Shown here: positions 53,775 through 63,191 of the stretch, in pieces
How positions within the stretch are numbered: the first letter of the stretch is position 1
Layout: each line of letters starts with the position of its first letter
DNA from: Tepidiphilus margaritifer DSM 15129
Lineage (GTDB): Bacteria; Pseudomonadota; Gammaproteobacteria; Burkholderiales; Rhodocyclaceae
Length of the DNA: 64,000 nt
Assembly: GCF_000425565.1 (NCBI RefSeq)
Contig: NZ_AUDR01000015.1
Span: 1-64,000, forward strand
Direction: 5' to 3'
The notes under the pieces: model-generated
Seen by the model: the letters and a program-made list of their open reading frames with translations, nothing else
Told to the model about the DNA's origin: nothing
Databases searched by the model: none
Made by a program: the position numbers and the translations under genes

Positions 53775-54961
53775 GCGCCCTCCCGCCCGAGCACACGTTC
53801 GGCCCGATCGCGCGCCAGCCGATCGAATTCGAGCACCGCCTCGAGCGTATCGAGTTCGCGCCGCGGCAGCTGCGCGAGCGTGGCCTCGATCACGGCCGGG
53901 ATACGATCGAACCGCAAACGCCCCTGCAGGAACGCAGCCACCGCCACCTCGTTGGCCGCATTGAGGGCGGCAGGGGCCGAGCCCCCTTCCCGCAACGCCT
54001 CATAGGCGAGCCTCAGGCAAGGGAAACGCCGCACATCGGGCCGGGCGAATTCGAGTCGCCCCAAGCGCACCAGATCGAGCGGTTTTACCCCCGCCTCGAG
54101 TCGCCGGGGAAATCCCAAGGCGTGCGCAATCGGCGTACGCATGTCGGGCGTCCCCAACTGGGCGAGCAACGAACCGTCGCGGTATTCGACCAGCGAATGC
54201 ACCACGCTCTGGGGATGGATCACCACCTCGATGCGCGAGGGCGGCAGGCCGAAAAGCCAGTACGCCTCGATCACCTCCAGCCCCTTGTTCATCATCGTGG
54301 CCGAGTCGACCGAGATCTTGCGCCCCATCGACCAGTTGGGATGCGCGCACGCCTCCTGCGGCGTAATGTCAGGGAACGTCTCCAGCGGCCGCTCGCGAAA
54401 CGGCCCTCCCGAGGCAGTGAGGACGAGGCGCCGCACACCGAAATCGTCCGGTCGATTGCGGTCGTAGTCCGGCGGCAGCGCCTGAAAAATGGCATTGTGT
54501 TCGGAATCGAGCGGCAGCAGCCGCGCCCCGTGTTTCGCCACCGCCTCCATGAAGAGTCCGCCGGCGAGCACCAAGGCCTCCTTGTTGGCGAGCAAGATCT
54601 TCTTACCCGCGCAGGCAGCGGCCCAAGCAGGCGGCAAACCTGCTGCGCCAACGATGGCGGCGACCACCGTATCCACTTCGGGATGACGGGCGACTTCGGC
54701 GAACGCCGAGGGTCCTTCCCGGACTTCCGTTGCCATCCCCTCACGGCGCAACGCCTCGCGCAGAGCGCCGGCAGCATCCGCCTCACCCAGCACCACCCAA
54801 CGAGGATGAAAACGGCGGCAGGCTTCGAGCAATACTTCCCAGCGACGCTGCGCCGTCAGGGCCACGACCTCGAATCGCTCCGGGTGGCGCGAGACCACAT
54901 CCAAGGTACTCGCCCCGATCGAACCGCTCGCCCCGAGGATCGCCAAGCGTTCCCGCTTCAT
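53771..54961 (-). CDS. dxr: 1-deoxy-D-xylulose 5-phosphate reductoisomerase
   Basis: Dxr makes MEP, the first committed isoprenoid intermediate, using NADPH. The dinucleotide motif [32 protein letters not shown] and [20 protein letters not shown] are all present; 396 aa is normal. The downstream MEP genes ispD-ispF lie about 20 kb away in this window. A longer frame upstream is cdsA shadow; the true ATG overlaps the cdsA stop. Confidence 0.97.
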   Translation of the reverse strand: MKRERLAILGASGSIGASTLDVVSRHPERFEVVALTAQRRWEVLLEACRRFHPRWVVLGEADAAGALREALRREGMATEVREGPSAFAEVARHPEVDTVVAAIVGAAGLPPAWAAACAGKKILLANKEALVLAGGLFMEAVAKHGARLLPLDSEHNAIFQALPPDYDRNRPDDFGVRRLVLTASGGPFRERPLETFPDITPQEACAHPNWSMGRKISVDSATMMNKGLEVIEAYWLFGLPPSRIEVVIHPQSVVHSLVEYRDGSLLAQLGTPDMRTPIAHALGFPRRLEAGVKPLDLVRLGRLEFARPDVRRFPCLRLAYEALREGGSAPAALNAANEVAVAAFLQGRLRFDRIPAVIEATLAQLPRRELDTLEAVLEFDRLARDRAERVLGREGA

Positions 54962-55791
54962 TGCCGCTCCAGCCACCACAGGGCGAGGAAAGGCATCGTC
55001 GCCGTCAGACTGTCGATGCGATCGAGCACGCCCCCGTGTCCGGGCAAGACATCGCCGGAATCCTTCACGCCGGCGACGCGCTTCGCCCACGATTCGAAGA
55101 GATCCCCCTCGATCGCCACCGCCGTCAGGGCCAGCAGCACGACGCAGAAACGCCCAAAGGGCGTGCCCGCGGGAGCAAGACCGAGTAGATACAAAATCGC
55201 GGCATATGCCCCCACGGCGACGAATGCGCCCAAGGCCCCTTCGATCGTCTTGCCAGGGCTGATCGTGGGGGCAAGCTTGTGCCGCCCCCAGCGTCGCCCG
55301 ACGTAATAGGCGGCGGCATCGGCCACCCAGACGAGCGCCATCATCACCAGCAAGTGCAGCGCCGACGATTCGCGCAAAGCGACGACCGCGAGCGCCGCTG
55401 GCCACAGCACCAGCGCCCCCGCCACAGCCCACAAAAAGCCCCTGTGCCAGCGCCAACCCGCAAACAGAGTCCAAGGCGCAAGGCTCAGCCAAAACGCCGC
55501 CCCGGCGATCATCACTGCCTCGAGCACAGGCACCACGGGCGATCCGAGACTCACGCCACTCATGCGCCACAAGAAAGCGTATCCCGTCGTATAGCCCAAG
55601 GCCCCACCCCAGGCCGCCACCTCGCCCCAGCCGCCCAGCCGCCCCCATTCCCTGCCCGCGAGGAAGACGACGAAGGCGACGGCCACCGCCCACAAGGGGG
55701 CCGGCACCCAAAAAAGCAGAACGAGCAGGCCGGCGATCAAGACCGCTGCGGTAAAGAGCCGGCGCGAGGCATTCCCGATGGTAGTGATCAT
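54958..55791 (-). CDS. cdsA: Phosphatidate cytidylyltransferase
   Basis: CdsA makes CDP-diacylglycerol, the precursor of phospholipids. It has about eight membrane helices and the C-terminal signature [26 protein letters not shown], with [13 protein letters not shown] before it. 277 aa is typical. The start at 55791 overlaps the uppS stop (ATGA); the extended frame upstream is uppS shadow. Confidence 0.96.
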   Translation of the reverse strand: MITTIGNASRRLFTAAVLIAGLLVLLFWVPAPLWAVAVAFVVFLAGREWGRLGGWGEVAAWGGALGYTTGYAFLWRMSGVSLGSPVVPVLEAVMIAGAAFWLSLAPWTLFAGWRWHRGFLWAVAGALVLWPAALAVVALRESSALHLLVMMALVWVADAAAYYVGRRWGRHKLAPTISPGKTIEGALGAFVAVGAYAAILYLLGLAPAGTPFGRFCVVLLALTAVAIEGDLFESWAKRVAGVKDSGDVLPGHGGVLDRIDSLTATMPFLALWWLERQ

Positions 55792-56546
55792 GGAGAGGCA
55801 GCGAGCTGCTCGCTCGTGCGGCCGAAGCGCCGTTCGCGGCGCTGGTAGGAGCGAACGGCCTCGTCGAGCGCTTCCTCGCGGAAATCCGGCCAGAGCATAT
55901 CGGTGAAATAGAGTTCGGTGTAAGCGAGCTGCCACAGCAAGAAATTGCTCAGTCGCTGCTCGCCCCCCGTACGGATGAAGAGATCGGGCTCCGGTGCCCA
56001 ACCCAAGGCGAGCTCCGCCTGCAAGTCGGCCTCGGTATAGCAGCCTGCGCGCTCGGGATGTGCGCGCGTGAGCCGGTTCATCGCCTGCACGATGTCCCAG
56101 CGCCCACCATAATTGGCGGCGATGTTGAGGCAGATTTTGGTGTTGGCGGCAGTTCTCGCCTCGGCCTTGGCGATGAGCGACTGCAGCTCGGCATCGAACC
56201 GGCTGCGATCCCCGATGACGGTGAGCCGCACGCCGTTGCGATGCATGCGCGTCACTTCACGCTGCAACATCATGCGGAAGAGCCCCATGAGGAACCCCAC
56301 CTCTTCCGCCGGACGGCGCCAGTTCTCGGAGCTGAAGGCAAAGAGGGTGAGGTGCTCCACGCCCAGCTCGGCACAATGGCGCACCACACGGCGCACCGCC
56401 TCCACGCCCTGACGGTGCCCTTCCATACGAGGCAGACCGCGCAGCTTGGCCCAGCGGCCGTTGCCGTCCATGATGATGGCAATGTGCCGCGGAATCGGGC
56501 GCACCTCGGGGATGCCCATCGTCGATGTCAGGGGAAGTTCGGCCAC
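55788..56546 (-). CDS. uppS: Undecaprenyl pyrophosphate synthase
   Basis: UppS extends farnesyl diphosphate with eight isoprenes to form the lipid carrier for cell-wall and LPS units. [14 protein letters not shown] (catalytic Asp), [18 protein letters not shown] and [22 protein letters not shown] are conserved. The start is GTG after a GAGGTACC site; ATG ten codons later is also possible. 252 aa as called. Confidence 0.96.
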   Translation of the reverse strand: MAELPLTSTMGIPEVRPIPRHIAIIMDGNGRWAKLRGLPRMEGHRQGVEAVRRVVRHCAELGVEHLTLFAFSSENWRRPAEEVGFLMGLFRMMLQREVTRMHRNGVRLTVIGDRSRFDAELQSLIAKAEARTAANTKICLNIAANYGGRWDIVQAMNRLTRAHPERAGCYTEADLQAELALGWAPEPDLFIRTGGEQRLSNFLLWQLAYTELYFTDMLWPDFREEALDEAVRSYQRRERRFGRTSEQLAASP

Positions 56547-56590
56547 GGTACCTCGCGCAGCCCCGCCGGATGCTGCGACGGGGGGTCGGA

Positions 56591-57151
56591 TCAGATCTGC
56601 AGCAGTTCCTGCTCTTTTTTCTCGACGAGTTTGTCGATCTCGCCGATGTAGCGGTCGGTGAGCTTCTGGATGTCGTCCTCGGCGCGGCGTGCCTCATCCT
56701 CGCTGATCGTTTTCTTTTTCAGGGCTTCCTTGATTTCATGGTTTACGTCGCGGCGCACGTTGCGCACCGCCACGCGTGCCTGTTCCCCTTCGTGCCGCAC
56801 GAGCTTGCCCAGCTCGCGCCGGCGCTCTTCGGTGAGTGGCGGCATGGGCACGCGCAGGATCTCGCCCATGTTCGAAGGGTTGAGCCCGAGGTCACTCTCG
56901 CGGATCGCTTTCTCGATCTTGGAGAGCATGTTCTTTTCCCAGGGCTGCACGCCAATGGTACGCGCATCGATCAGGGTGACGTTGGCCACCTGAGGCACCG
57001 GCACCATGGAACCATAGTATTCCACCATGACGTGATCGAGCAGCCCCGTGTGGGCGCGGCCGGTGCGGATCTTGGCGAGATCGACCTTGAGCACCTCGAT
57101 CGCTTTCGCCATGCGCTGCTCGGCGTCCTTCTTGAGTTCAGCGACGTTCAT
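56591..57151 (-). CDS. frr: Ribosome recycling factor
   Basis: Frr splits post-termination ribosomes with EF-G. The 186-residue length and the blocks [35 protein letters not shown] and [18 protein letters not shown] are diagnostic. It lies nine bases after pyrH and 44 bases before uppS. Confidence 0.97.
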   Translation of the reverse strand: MNVAELKKDAEQRMAKAIEVLKVDLAKIRTGRAHTGLLDHVMVEYYGSMVPVPQVANVTLIDARTIGVQPWEKNMLSKIEKAIRESDLGLNPSNMGEILRVPMPPLTEERRRELGKLVRHEGEQARVAVRNVRRDVNHEIKEALKKKTISEDEARRAEDDIQKLTDRYIGEIDKLVEKKEQELLQI

Positions 57152-57160
57152 CTCGACTCC

Positions 57161-57877
57161 TTACGAATGCACGAGCGTGCCCTCGTCCTCGCCCATGACG
57201 ACGCGGCGCAAGGCCCCCGGCTTGAAGATCGAAAACACGTTGATCGGCAGCTTGATGTCGCGACACAAAGCAAAAGCGGTGGCATCCATCACGGCGAGAT
57301 TGCGCCCGATCGCCTCATCGAAGCTGATGCGATGATAGCGCTTGGCGTTCGGATCCTTTTGCGGATCGGCGGTATAGACGCCGTCGACCTTGGTCGCCTT
57401 CAACACGATCTGCGCCCCGATTTCGGCACCGCGCAGCGCCGCCGCCGTGTCGGTGGTGAAAAAAGGGTTACCCGTACCGGCAGCGAAGATGACGATGCGG
57501 CCTTCTTCGAGATGGCGGATGGCGCGGGCGCGGATATAGGGCTCGACCACCTGCTCGATGCGCAGCGCCGAGAGCACGCGCGACTCCACCTCGTGCCGGC
57601 GGAAGGCGTCCGAGAGCGCCATCGCGTTCATCACCGTGGCGAGCATGCCGATGTAATCGGCGGTCGCCCGGTCCATGCCGCTCGCCGCCCCTTGGATGCC
57701 ACGAAAAATGTTGCCCCCTCCGATCACGATCCCGATCTGCACTCCCAGAGAGGCGACTTCGGCAATCTCGCTCACGATGCGTTCGACGACCTTCTCGTTG
57801 ATGCCGTAAGGGTCGTCGCCCATCAGGGCCTCGCCCGAGAGCTTGAGCAGGATGCGGCGATAGGCGGGGGTAGACAT
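57161..57877 (-). CDS. pyrH: UMP kinase
   Basis: PyrH phosphorylates UMP in pyrimidine synthesis. [26 protein letters not shown], and [16 protein letters not shown], together with [11 protein letters not shown], are typical of bacterial UMP kinases. 238 aa. It follows tsf by 15 bases. Confidence 0.97.
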   Translation of the reverse strand: MSTPAYRRILLKLSGEALMGDDPYGINEKVVERIVSEIAEVASLGVQIGIVIGGGNIFRGIQGAASGMDRATADYIGMLATVMNAMALSDAFRRHEVESRVLSALRIEQVVEPYIRARAIRHLEEGRIVIFAAGTGNPFFTTDTAAALRGAEIGAQIVLKATKVDGVYTADPQKDPNAKRYHRISFDEAIGRNLAVMDATAFALCRDIKLPINVFSIFKPGALRRVVMGEDEGTLVHS

Positions 57878-57892
57878 GGGAAAACCTCGTCT

Positions 57893-58786
57893 TCAGGACT
57901 TGGCCGCGGCTGCCGCCTGCGCCGCTACTTCGGCGGCGAAGTCGGTCTGTTTCTTCTCGATGCCTTCGCCCACGACGAAGAGCGCGAAGGACGCGACCCT
58001 GGCGTTGCGCTGTTTCAGGAGCGCCTCGACGCTGACCTTGTCGTCCTTGACGAAACCTTGGCCGAGCAGGGTCACCTCTTTGAGGTACTTCTGCACTGCG
58101 CCCTCGGCGATCTTGTCGAGGATCGCCTCGGGTTTGCCCGATTCGATCGCCTTCTGCCGCGCGATGCGCCGTTCGGTTTCGATGAGCTCGGCCGGTACCT
58201 GATCGGCCGAAAGGGCCTTGGGCTTGCAGGCAGCGATGTGCATGGCCAGGTCCTTGCCCAGCGCCTCGTCGCCCCCTACGAGATCGAGGAGCACGCCGAT
58301 CTTGGCGCCGCCGTGCACGTAGGAGTAGACCTTGCCCTGCGCCTCGATGCGGACGAAACGGCGGATGGTGATGTTCTCGCCGATCTTGCCCACGAGTTCG
58401 GTGCGCACCTGCTCGACCGGCTTGCCATCGAGCTCGAGCTGAGAGAGCGCCGCCACGTCGGCCGGGTTGCGCTCGGCCACCAGTTGCGCCAGGCGGTTGG
58501 CAAAGGCGATGAATTCGTCGTTTTTCGCCACGAAGTCGGTCTCGCAATTGACTTCGACCATGGCCGCGAGCTTGGCATCGGGCGACACCCAGATCGCGAC
58601 GATCCCCTCGGCGGCTACGCGGCTCGCAGCTTTGCTCGCTTTGTTGCCGAGCTTGACACGCAGGATCTCTTCGGCGCGTGCCATGTCGCCGCCGGCCTCC
58701 GCGAGCGCTTTCTTGCACTCCATCATCGGCGCATCGGTGCGCTCGCGCAGCTCTTTGACCATGCTTGCGGTAATTTCAGCCATCAT
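57893..58786 (-). CDS. tsf: Elongation factor Ts
   Basis: EF-Ts regenerates EF-Tu-GTP. The N-terminal [19 protein letters not shown] motif and the [16 protein letters not shown] motif are present; 297 aa is close to the usual 280-300. Two ATG codons start the gene. It follows rpsB by 68 bases, a gap that holds a hairpin. Confidence 0.97.
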   Translation of the reverse strand: MMAEITASMVKELRERTDAPMMECKKALAEAGGDMARAEEILRVKLGNKASKAASRVAAEGIVAIWVSPDAKLAAMVEVNCETDFVAKNDEFIAFANRLAQLVAERNPADVAALSQLELDGKPVEQVRTELVGKIGENITIRRFVRIEAQGKVYSYVHGGAKIGVLLDLVGGDEALGKDLAMHIAACKPKALSADQVPAELIETERRIARQKAIESGKPEAILDKIAEGAVQKYLKEVTLLGQGFVKDDKVSVEALLKQRNARVASFALFVVGEGIEKKQTDFAAEVAAQAAAAAKS

Positions 58787-58812
58787 GCGTCCTCACGAAA
58801 GATTGTCGGGCA

Positions 58813-58830
58813 GGCACACCCCCGTGCGCC
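58813..58830 (-). other. Hairpin in the rpsB-tsf gap
   Basis: Arms 58813-58819 and 58824-58830 pair over seven bases (one G-U) with a four-base loop. No T-tract follows on the minus strand, so it is more likely an mRNA processing or stability element, or partial attenuator, than a full terminator. Confidence 0.4.
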
Positions 58831-58854
58831 CACCCCATGCACACTGCCTCTGCC

Positions 58855-59637
58855 TTATTCAGCCGCCGGCGCTTCACCTTCCTCGGAGGCAACCTCACCT
58901 TCAGCGCCTTCGACTTCGACGAACTCGTCGGAAGCTGCAGCCACCACTTCCTGCAGCGCCATGGCCTTGCCCTCGAGCACGGCATCGGCGACCGCCCGGG
59001 CGTAGAGACGGACGGCGCGAGCCGAGTCGTCGTTGCCCGGAATCACGTAATCGATCCCGTCAGGGCTATGGTTGGTATCGACCACCGCCACGATCGGAAT
59101 GCCCAGCTTGTTGGCCTCGGCCACGGCGATCTTGTGGTGGCCCACGTCGATGACGAAGAGCGCATCGGGCAAGCGTTCCATCTCCTTGATGCCGCCCAGA
59201 CTGCGCTCGAGCTTGTCGAGCTCGCGCTGCAGACCCAGCGCTTCACGCTTGGGCAGCTGCTGCGCCGAACCGTCGGCAAACGCCGCTTCGAGCTCCTTGA
59301 GCCGGGCGATGGACTGGCGCACCGTCTTGAAATTGGTGAGCATGCCGCCGAGCCAGCGCTCGTTGACGAAAGGCATGCCGCAACGCTGAGCCTCCTCGGC
59401 GATGATGTCACGCGCTTGACGCTTGGTGGCGACGAAGAGGATCGTACCGCCCTTGGCCGAGAGCCGACGTACGAATTCGACCGCTTCGCGCAGCTTCGCC
59501 AGCGTCTTCTCGAGGTTGATGATGTGGATCTTGTTGCGCTCCCCATAGATGTAGGGGGCCATTTTGGGATGCCAGAAACGGGTTTGGTGCCCGAAGTGCA
59601 CGCCGGCCTCGAGCATTTGACGCATCGTGACGTTCAT
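58855..59637 (-). CDS. rpsB: 30S ribosomal protein S2
   Basis: S2 joins the small subunit late and is needed for S1 binding. [20 protein letters not shown] at the start, [12 protein letters not shown], and [11 protein letters not shown]-type block ([19 protein letters not shown]) are conserved. I start at 59637 (GGAGTCTTC upstream), giving 260 aa; the Glu/Ala-rich acidic tail (about 235-260) is common. It heads the minus-strand run down to yaaA. Confidence 0.97.
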   Translation of the reverse strand: MNVTMRQMLEAGVHFGHQTRFWHPKMAPYIYGERNKIHIINLEKTLAKLREAVEFVRRLSAKGGTILFVATKRQARDIIAEEAQRCGMPFVNERWLGGMLTNFKTVRQSIARLKELEAAFADGSAQQLPKREALGLQRELDKLERSLGGIKEMERLPDALFVIDVGHHKIAVAEANKLGIPIVAVVDTNHSPDGIDYVIPGNDDSARAVRLYARAVADAVLEGKAMALQEVVAAASDEFVEVEGAEGEVASEEGEAPAAE

Positions 59638-59724
59638 GAAGACTCCAATGGATAAGGGTTGAACCTCCGCCCGCGACCCACCGTGCACAAACACGGACCC
59701 TCGTCGCTTGCGGGCGTGTGGAAT

Positions 59725-59746
59725 GGCCTGCCGCGTACGGCAGGCC
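59725..59746 (-). promoter_or_regulatory. Stem-loop at the very 5' end of the rpsB mRNA
   Basis: GGCCTGCCG and CGGCAGGCC form a perfect nine-base stem with a four-base loop. With the promoter at 59751-59780, transcription would start at or within about three bases of its 5' arm, so the mRNA begins with this hairpin. It may stabilise the message or take part in S2 autoregulation, as in other proteobacterial rpsB leaders. Confidence 0.6.
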
Positions 59747-59750
59747 CGGC

Positions 59751-59780
59751 ATTATACCGGACGGAAAGACCGTCCGTCAA
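59751..59780 (-). promoter_or_regulatory. Strong sigma-70 promoter of rpsB
   Basis: Minus-strand TTGACG (59780-59775), an 18-base spacer and a perfect TATAAT (59756-59751). The spacer region contains the inverted repeat GGACGG-N5-CCGTCC (59759-59775), overlapping the -35 by one base. It lies just 24 bases beyond the lysC stop. Confidence 0.8.
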
Positions 59781-59804
59781 AAAAGGATCAGCGCACCCGC
59801 CGGA

Positions 59805-61043
59805 TCAGGCAATGTCCGCCTCGGACTGATCGAGCCCGAAGGCCTTGTGCAACGCGCGCACGGCGAGCTCGAGGTATTTCTCGTCGATCAGCACCGAAAT
59901 CTTGATCTCGGAGGTCGAGATCATTTGAATGTTGATCCCCTCTTCGGCGAGCGTGCGGAACATCTTGGCCGCCACGCCGGGATGCGAACGCATCCCGACC
60001 CCCACTAGCGACACTTTGCACACCGACTTGTCGCCGATCACCTGACGCGCCCCGAGATCATTCTTCACCCGCTCGAGGATCTCCATCACTTTCTTGAGAT
60101 CGTTCTTCGCCACGGTGAAGCTGAAGTCGGTGGTGCCGTCATACCCGACGTTTTGCACGATCATATCGACGTCGATATTAGCATCGGCCACCGGCCCCAG
60201 GATCTGGTAGGCAACCCCCGGCTTGTCGGGCACGCCGAGCAGCGTCACCTTGGCCTCGTCGCGCTGAAAGGCGATGCCGGAAATGATCGGCTGTTCCATG
60301 TTCGTTTCTTCCTCGACCGTGATCAACGTCCCTTCTCCCTCTTCCTCGAAACTGGAAAGCACCCGCAACTTGACCTTGTATTTTCCGGCGAATTCCACCG
60401 AGCGGATCTGCAGCACCTTGGAACCGAGACTGGCCATCTCGAGCATTTCTTCGAAAGTGATGCGCTCGAGCCGCCGTGCCTCGGGCACGATGCGCGGATC
60501 GGTGGTGTAGACCCCATCGACGTCGGTGTAGATCTGGCACTCATCGGCCTTCAACGCCGCCGCGAGCGCCACGGCGGTGGTATCGGAGCCGCCGCGCCCG
60601 AGCGTGGTGACGTTGCCTTCGCCATCCACGCCCTGAAAGCCGGCCACGACCACGACCTTGCCTTCGGCCAGATCGGCGAGCATCCGCTCCGGCTCGATCT
60701 CCAGGATGCGCGCCTTGGTGAAGGCGCTATCGGTATGGATGGGCACCTGCCAACCGGTATAGCTCTTGGCCGGGATGCCGAGCGACTGTAGGGCGATCGC
60801 GGTGAGCCCGATCGTCACCTGCTCGCCGGTGGCGAGCACCACGTCCACCTCGCGCGGATCGGGCGATTCGGACAGCGCCTGGGTGAGCGCCACGAGCCGG
60901 TTGGTCTCGCCGCTCATCGCCGAGACCACCACGACCACCTGATGCCCTTGCTGGCGATATTTCGCCACCCGGCGCGCGACGTTTTGGATGCGTTCCGGCG
61001 AACCCACGGAAGTTCCGCCGTATTTCTGCACGATGAGCGCCAT
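59805..61043 (-). CDS. lysC: Aspartate kinase
   Basis: LysC phosphorylates aspartate for Lys, Thr and Met synthesis. [52 protein letters not shown] and [18 protein letters not shown] are conserved. Two ACT domains follow (about 265-400), which sense feedback amino acids. 412 aa is the usual length of the single-function enzyme. A -10-like TAGAAT (minus, 61079-61074) lies about 30 bases upstream. A strong GAGGGGA site precedes ATG. Confidence 0.96.
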   Translation of the reverse strand: MALIVQKYGGTSVGSPERIQNVARRVAKYRQQGHQVVVVVSAMSGETNRLVALTQALSESPDPREVDVVLATGEQVTIGLTAIALQSLGIPAKSYTGWQVPIHTDSAFTKARILEIEPERMLADLAEGKVVVVAGFQGVDGEGNVTTLGRGGSDTTAVALAAALKADECQIYTDVDGVYTTDPRIVPEARRLERITFEEMLEMASLGSKVLQIRSVEFAGKYKVKLRVLSSFEEEGEGTLITVEEETNMEQPIISGIAFQRDEAKVTLLGVPDKPGVAYQILGPVADANIDVDMIVQNVGYDGTTDFSFTVAKNDLKKVMEILERVKNDLGARQVIGDKSVCKVSLVGVGMRSHPGVAAKMFRTLAEEGINIQMISTSEIKISVLIDEKYLELAVRALHKAFGLDQSEADIA

Positions 61044-61073
61044 CTTCCCCTCGGAAACGACCTGAAACTTCGA

Positions 61074-61079
61074 ATTCTA
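61074..61079 (-). promoter_or_regulatory. Possible -10 of lysC
   Basis: TAGAAT on the minus strand, 30 bases before the lysC ATG. No good -35 is visible, so this is a weak call. Confidence 0.3.
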
Positions 61080-61174
61080 TCAACGATCGAGCGTTCACGC
61101 CATGCGACGAATACCTCACAACCTTCTGTTACGGCACGTTCGCAGCGATGATAAAGAGCGATACAAAAAATTCG

Positions 61175-61190
61175 TTTTCGCTATCGAAAA
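61175..61190. repeat. Small inverted repeat upstream of the HTH regulator
   Basis: TTTTCG and CGAAAA, separated by CTAT, form a perfect six-base inverted repeat immediately upstream of the -35 element of the HTH gene. It lies in an unusually AT-rich stretch (61140-61225). It may be a regulator binding site. Confidence 0.35.
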
Positions 61191-61194
61191 ATGG

Positions 61195-61223
61195 TTGTCT
61201 TACAAGTTGCCTCGTTATATGAT
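61195..61223 (+). promoter_or_regulatory. Sigma-70 promoter of the HTH regulator gene
   Basis: TTGTCT (61195-61200), a 17-base spacer and TATGAT (61218-61223). Transcription would start near 61230, at the edge of the inverted repeat described next. Confidence 0.6.
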
Positions 61224-61229
61224 TATGCC

Positions 61230-61252
61230 TCGCTCAGGCACGACATGAGCGA
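61230..61252 (+). promoter_or_regulatory. Operator-like inverted repeat at the start of transcription of the HTH gene
   Basis: TCGCTCA (61230-61236) and TGAGCGA (61246-61252) are perfect seven-base inverted arms, nine bases apart. The repeat begins at the predicted +1, a standard place for an autorepressor. Confidence 0.45.
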
Positions 61253-61291
61253 TGCATGATCTCCTATCCACGAGTAATGGAGCGAACCTCG

Positions 61292-61630
61292 ATGAAAAAC
61301 CTCACTGGCGGCGACATCCGCGAATTGCGCAAGAAACTCGGCCTCAACCAATCCCAATTCTGGTCCAAGCTCGGCGTCACCCAGAGCGGCGGTTCGCGCT
61401 ACGAGAGCGGGCGCAACATTCCCCGTCCCGTGCAAGCGCTGCTGCGCCTGGTCCACGTCGAGCAGATCGACGTGAACAGGATCAAGCGGGAAGATTGGGA
61501 AGTCGCACAATACCTCAAGGCGACCGATGCCGAGCGCTTCAAAGAGCTCAAAAAAGAAGCGCGCGCCTGGCTGAAAAACCAGGGAAAGACCTCTGCCCCC
61601 GTCGAAGAAGTCGAAACGGTGGAAGACTGA
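61292..61630 (+). CDS. Small XRE-type helix-turn-helix regulator
   Basis: This 112-residue protein has a helix-turn-helix (LRKKLGLNQSQFWSKLGVTQSGGSRYESG, about 12-40) followed by a conserved VQALLRLVHVEQIDV block and a charged C-terminus. A near-identical domain layout is common in betaproteobacteria but no role is known to me. I choose ATG at 61292, with GGAG 9 bases upstream; two earlier in-frame ATGs are possible. It has its own promoter and a strong terminator, so it is a one-gene unit. Confidence 0.85.
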   Translation: MKNLTGGDIRELRKKLGLNQSQFWSKLGVTQSGGSRYESGRNIPRPVQALLRLVHVEQIDVNRIKREDWEVAQYLKATDAERFKELKKEARAWLKNQGKTSAPVEEVETVED

Positions 61631-61666
61631 GCCACTCGGCTCGGCCGCGATCGACGGGATCACGGC

Positions 61667-61709
61667 AACCGCCGCGACCTTGCGCCTCGCAAGCCGCGGC
61701 GGTTTTTTT
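61667..61709 (+). terminator. Intrinsic terminator after the HTH gene
   Basis: AACCGCCGCG (61667-61676) and CGCGGCGGTT (61695-61704) form a ten-base stem; a second inner stem TTGCG-CCT-CGCAA sits in the loop. Seven Ts (61703-61709) follow. This is a strong Rho-independent terminator. Confidence 0.92.
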
Positions 61710-61713
61710 CCGC

Positions 61714-61719
61714 TAGAAT
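61714..61719 (+). promoter_or_regulatory. Possible -10 of queD
   Basis: TAGAAT ends six bases before the queD ATG with only Cs between, so the message would start at or next to ATG and lack a leader. No convincing -35 is present; the region overlaps the terminator. Confidence 0.35.
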
Positions 61720-61725
61720 CCCCCC

Positions 61726-62169
61726 ATGCAGATCACCCGCCGCTTCGAATTCGACGCCGGGCACCGCATCCCCAATCATGCTAGCCGTTGCCGCCATTTA
61801 CACGGCCATCGCTATGCGCTCGAAGTCACGCTCACCGGTGAGACCATCGCCGAAGCCGGACGCAGCGACGAGGGAATGGTGCTCGATTTCTCCGCCCTCA
61901 AGACGCTCGTGCACGAGACGGTGGTCGATCCCTGGGATCACGCCTTCCTCGTGCATCGCAACGACGCCGTGGTGCGTTCGATTCTCGAGCACATTCCCGG
62001 ACACCGGACGGTCGTGCTCGATGCCGTTCCCACCGCCGAAAACCTCGCTCGCATCGCGTTCATGCTCCTCGCGCCTCGCTTTCAGGCCGCCTACGGCGAG
62101 CGGCTGCGGCTGCGCCGGGTGCGCCTCTACGAGACGCCCAACTGTTGGGCGGATTATCCCGACGATTGA
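61726..62169 (+). CDS. queD: 6-carboxy-5,6,7,8-tetrahydropterin synthase
   Basis: QueD makes the queuosine precursor CPH4 from dihydroneopterin triphosphate. FEFDAGHRIPNH, CRHLHGHRY give the zinc-binding His residues, VLDFSALKTLV and DHAFLVHRND follow, and YETPNCWADY ends the protein; 147 aa is normal. The Cys of CRHLHGH and the Glu in YETPNCW are intact. No ribosome binding site precedes the ATG. Confidence 0.94.
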   Translation: MQITRRFEFDAGHRIPNHASRCRHLHGHRYALEVTLTGETIAEAGRSDEGMVLDFSALKTLVHETVVDPWDHAFLVHRNDAVVRSILEHIPGHRTVVLDAVPTAENLARIAFMLLAPRFQAAYGERLRLRRVRLYETPNCWADYPDD

Positions 62170-62175
62170 AGTCAC

Positions 62176-62204
62176 TTGGCAAAGGTCCCGTCGCTGGGGA
62201 TAAT
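62176..62204 (+). promoter_or_regulatory. Sigma-70 promoter of the HDOD gene
   Basis: TTGGCA (62176-62181), a 17-base spacer and GATAAT (62199-62204), six bases after the queD stop. The leader is about 20 bases and contains GGAG. Confidence 0.65.
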
Positions 62205-62231
62205 CGGGGCATTCCCGGCCGGAGAAAGGCG

Positions 62232-63191
62232 ATGGAACGACTCGAACACCCGCTACCGGATGCGGCCGCCTGGATCCGCTTCTTCGCCGAGCGCGCCGAC
62301 AAGGTCCCCATCCTCAGGCATACCAAGCGCCGCCTCGAGGAACTGCGCCCCACCGCGGAAACGCTCAATGCCCATGTCCTCTCTCAGGTCGTACTGCAAG
62401 ACCCGCTGCTCACGCTGCGCCTGATGGTGACACTGCAAAAACGCCGCCCTCCCGACCTGCGCACGCGCGAGCTCACCACCATCGACCGCATCCTCCTCAT
62501 GCTGGGCATCCGCGCCTTCTACGCCGAATGCGACCGCATGGCGCTGGTGGAAGAAGAACTCGCCGACCTGCCCGACGAGCTCACCATGCTGCTGCGGCTC
62601 ATCGCCCGGCTGCGGCGCGCGGCGCGTTTCGCCCGTGAATGGGCGCTGCTGCGCCGCGACATCGAAGTCTCGGAAGTGGTGGTCGCGGCGCTGTTGCACG
62701 ACATCACCGAAGTCCTGATGTGGCTCTACGCGCCCCGGCTCATGTCGCTGCTCATCCGCCTGCGCCGCACCTACCCTGCCATTCCGCTCGAGCAGCTGCA
62801 GCGCAAGGTGTTCAACGCCACCGAAGTCGAGATCCGCAACGGCCTCATCGACGCGCTGGAACTACCCGAGATCCTGAAAAAGCTGCTCGACGACCACCAC
62901 CTGGAGAATCCGCGCACGCGCACGGTATGGCTCGCCACGCGGCTTGCGCGCCACCTCGCCCACGGCTGGAACGATCCGCGCATCCCGGCCGACCTCGACG
63001 CCATCCAGGAACTGGTGCACGTCAATCGCGAGATCCTGCTCAAGCAGCTCGGCGCGCCGGAAGAGGCGATGGCGCGGCTACTCTCCCCTACCGGCGAGAT
63101 CGCGCCGCCTGCTCAAACGGGCAGCGAGGTGGCAGCCGGCGCTTCGGCCGCCGGATCGGCGGACATGGCCGGTCCTTCCGGCGGCGAATGA
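62232..63191 (+). CDS. HDOD-domain protein
   Basis: The 319-residue protein follows the HDOD pattern: a Leu-rich helical body (SQVVLQDPLLTLRLMVTLQ), TIDRILLMLGIRAF, and LLHDITEVLMW with the remnant HD pair. HDOD proteins are signalling relatives of HD phosphohydrolases and usually have no hydrolase activity. ATG at 62232 has GGAG seven bases upstream. The C-terminal ~40 residues are low complexity (Ala, Gly, Ser, Pro). Its partners are not evident from the context. Confidence 0.8.
   Translation: MERLEHPLPDAAAWIRFFAERADKVPILRHTKRRLEELRPTAETLNAHVLSQVVLQDPLLTLRLMVTLQKRRPPDLRTRELTTIDRILLMLGIRAFYAECDRMALVEEELADLPDELTMLLRLIARLRRAARFAREWALLRRDIEVSEVVVAALLHDITEVLMWLYAPRLMSLLIRLRRTYPAIPLEQLQRKVFNATEVEIRNGLIDALELPEILKKLLDDHHLENPRTRTVWLATRLARHLAHGWNDPRIPADLDAIQELVHVNREILLKQLGAPEEAMARLLSPTGEIAPPAQTGSEVAAGASAAGSADMAGPSGGE

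Noticed and set aside
56525-59005. 826-codon plus-strand open frame opposite uppS, frr, pyrH and tsf
   Set aside because: It runs antisense to four well-conserved genes, is rich in His, Asp, Arg and Leu as expected from the complement of GC-rich coding DNA, and lacks motifs.
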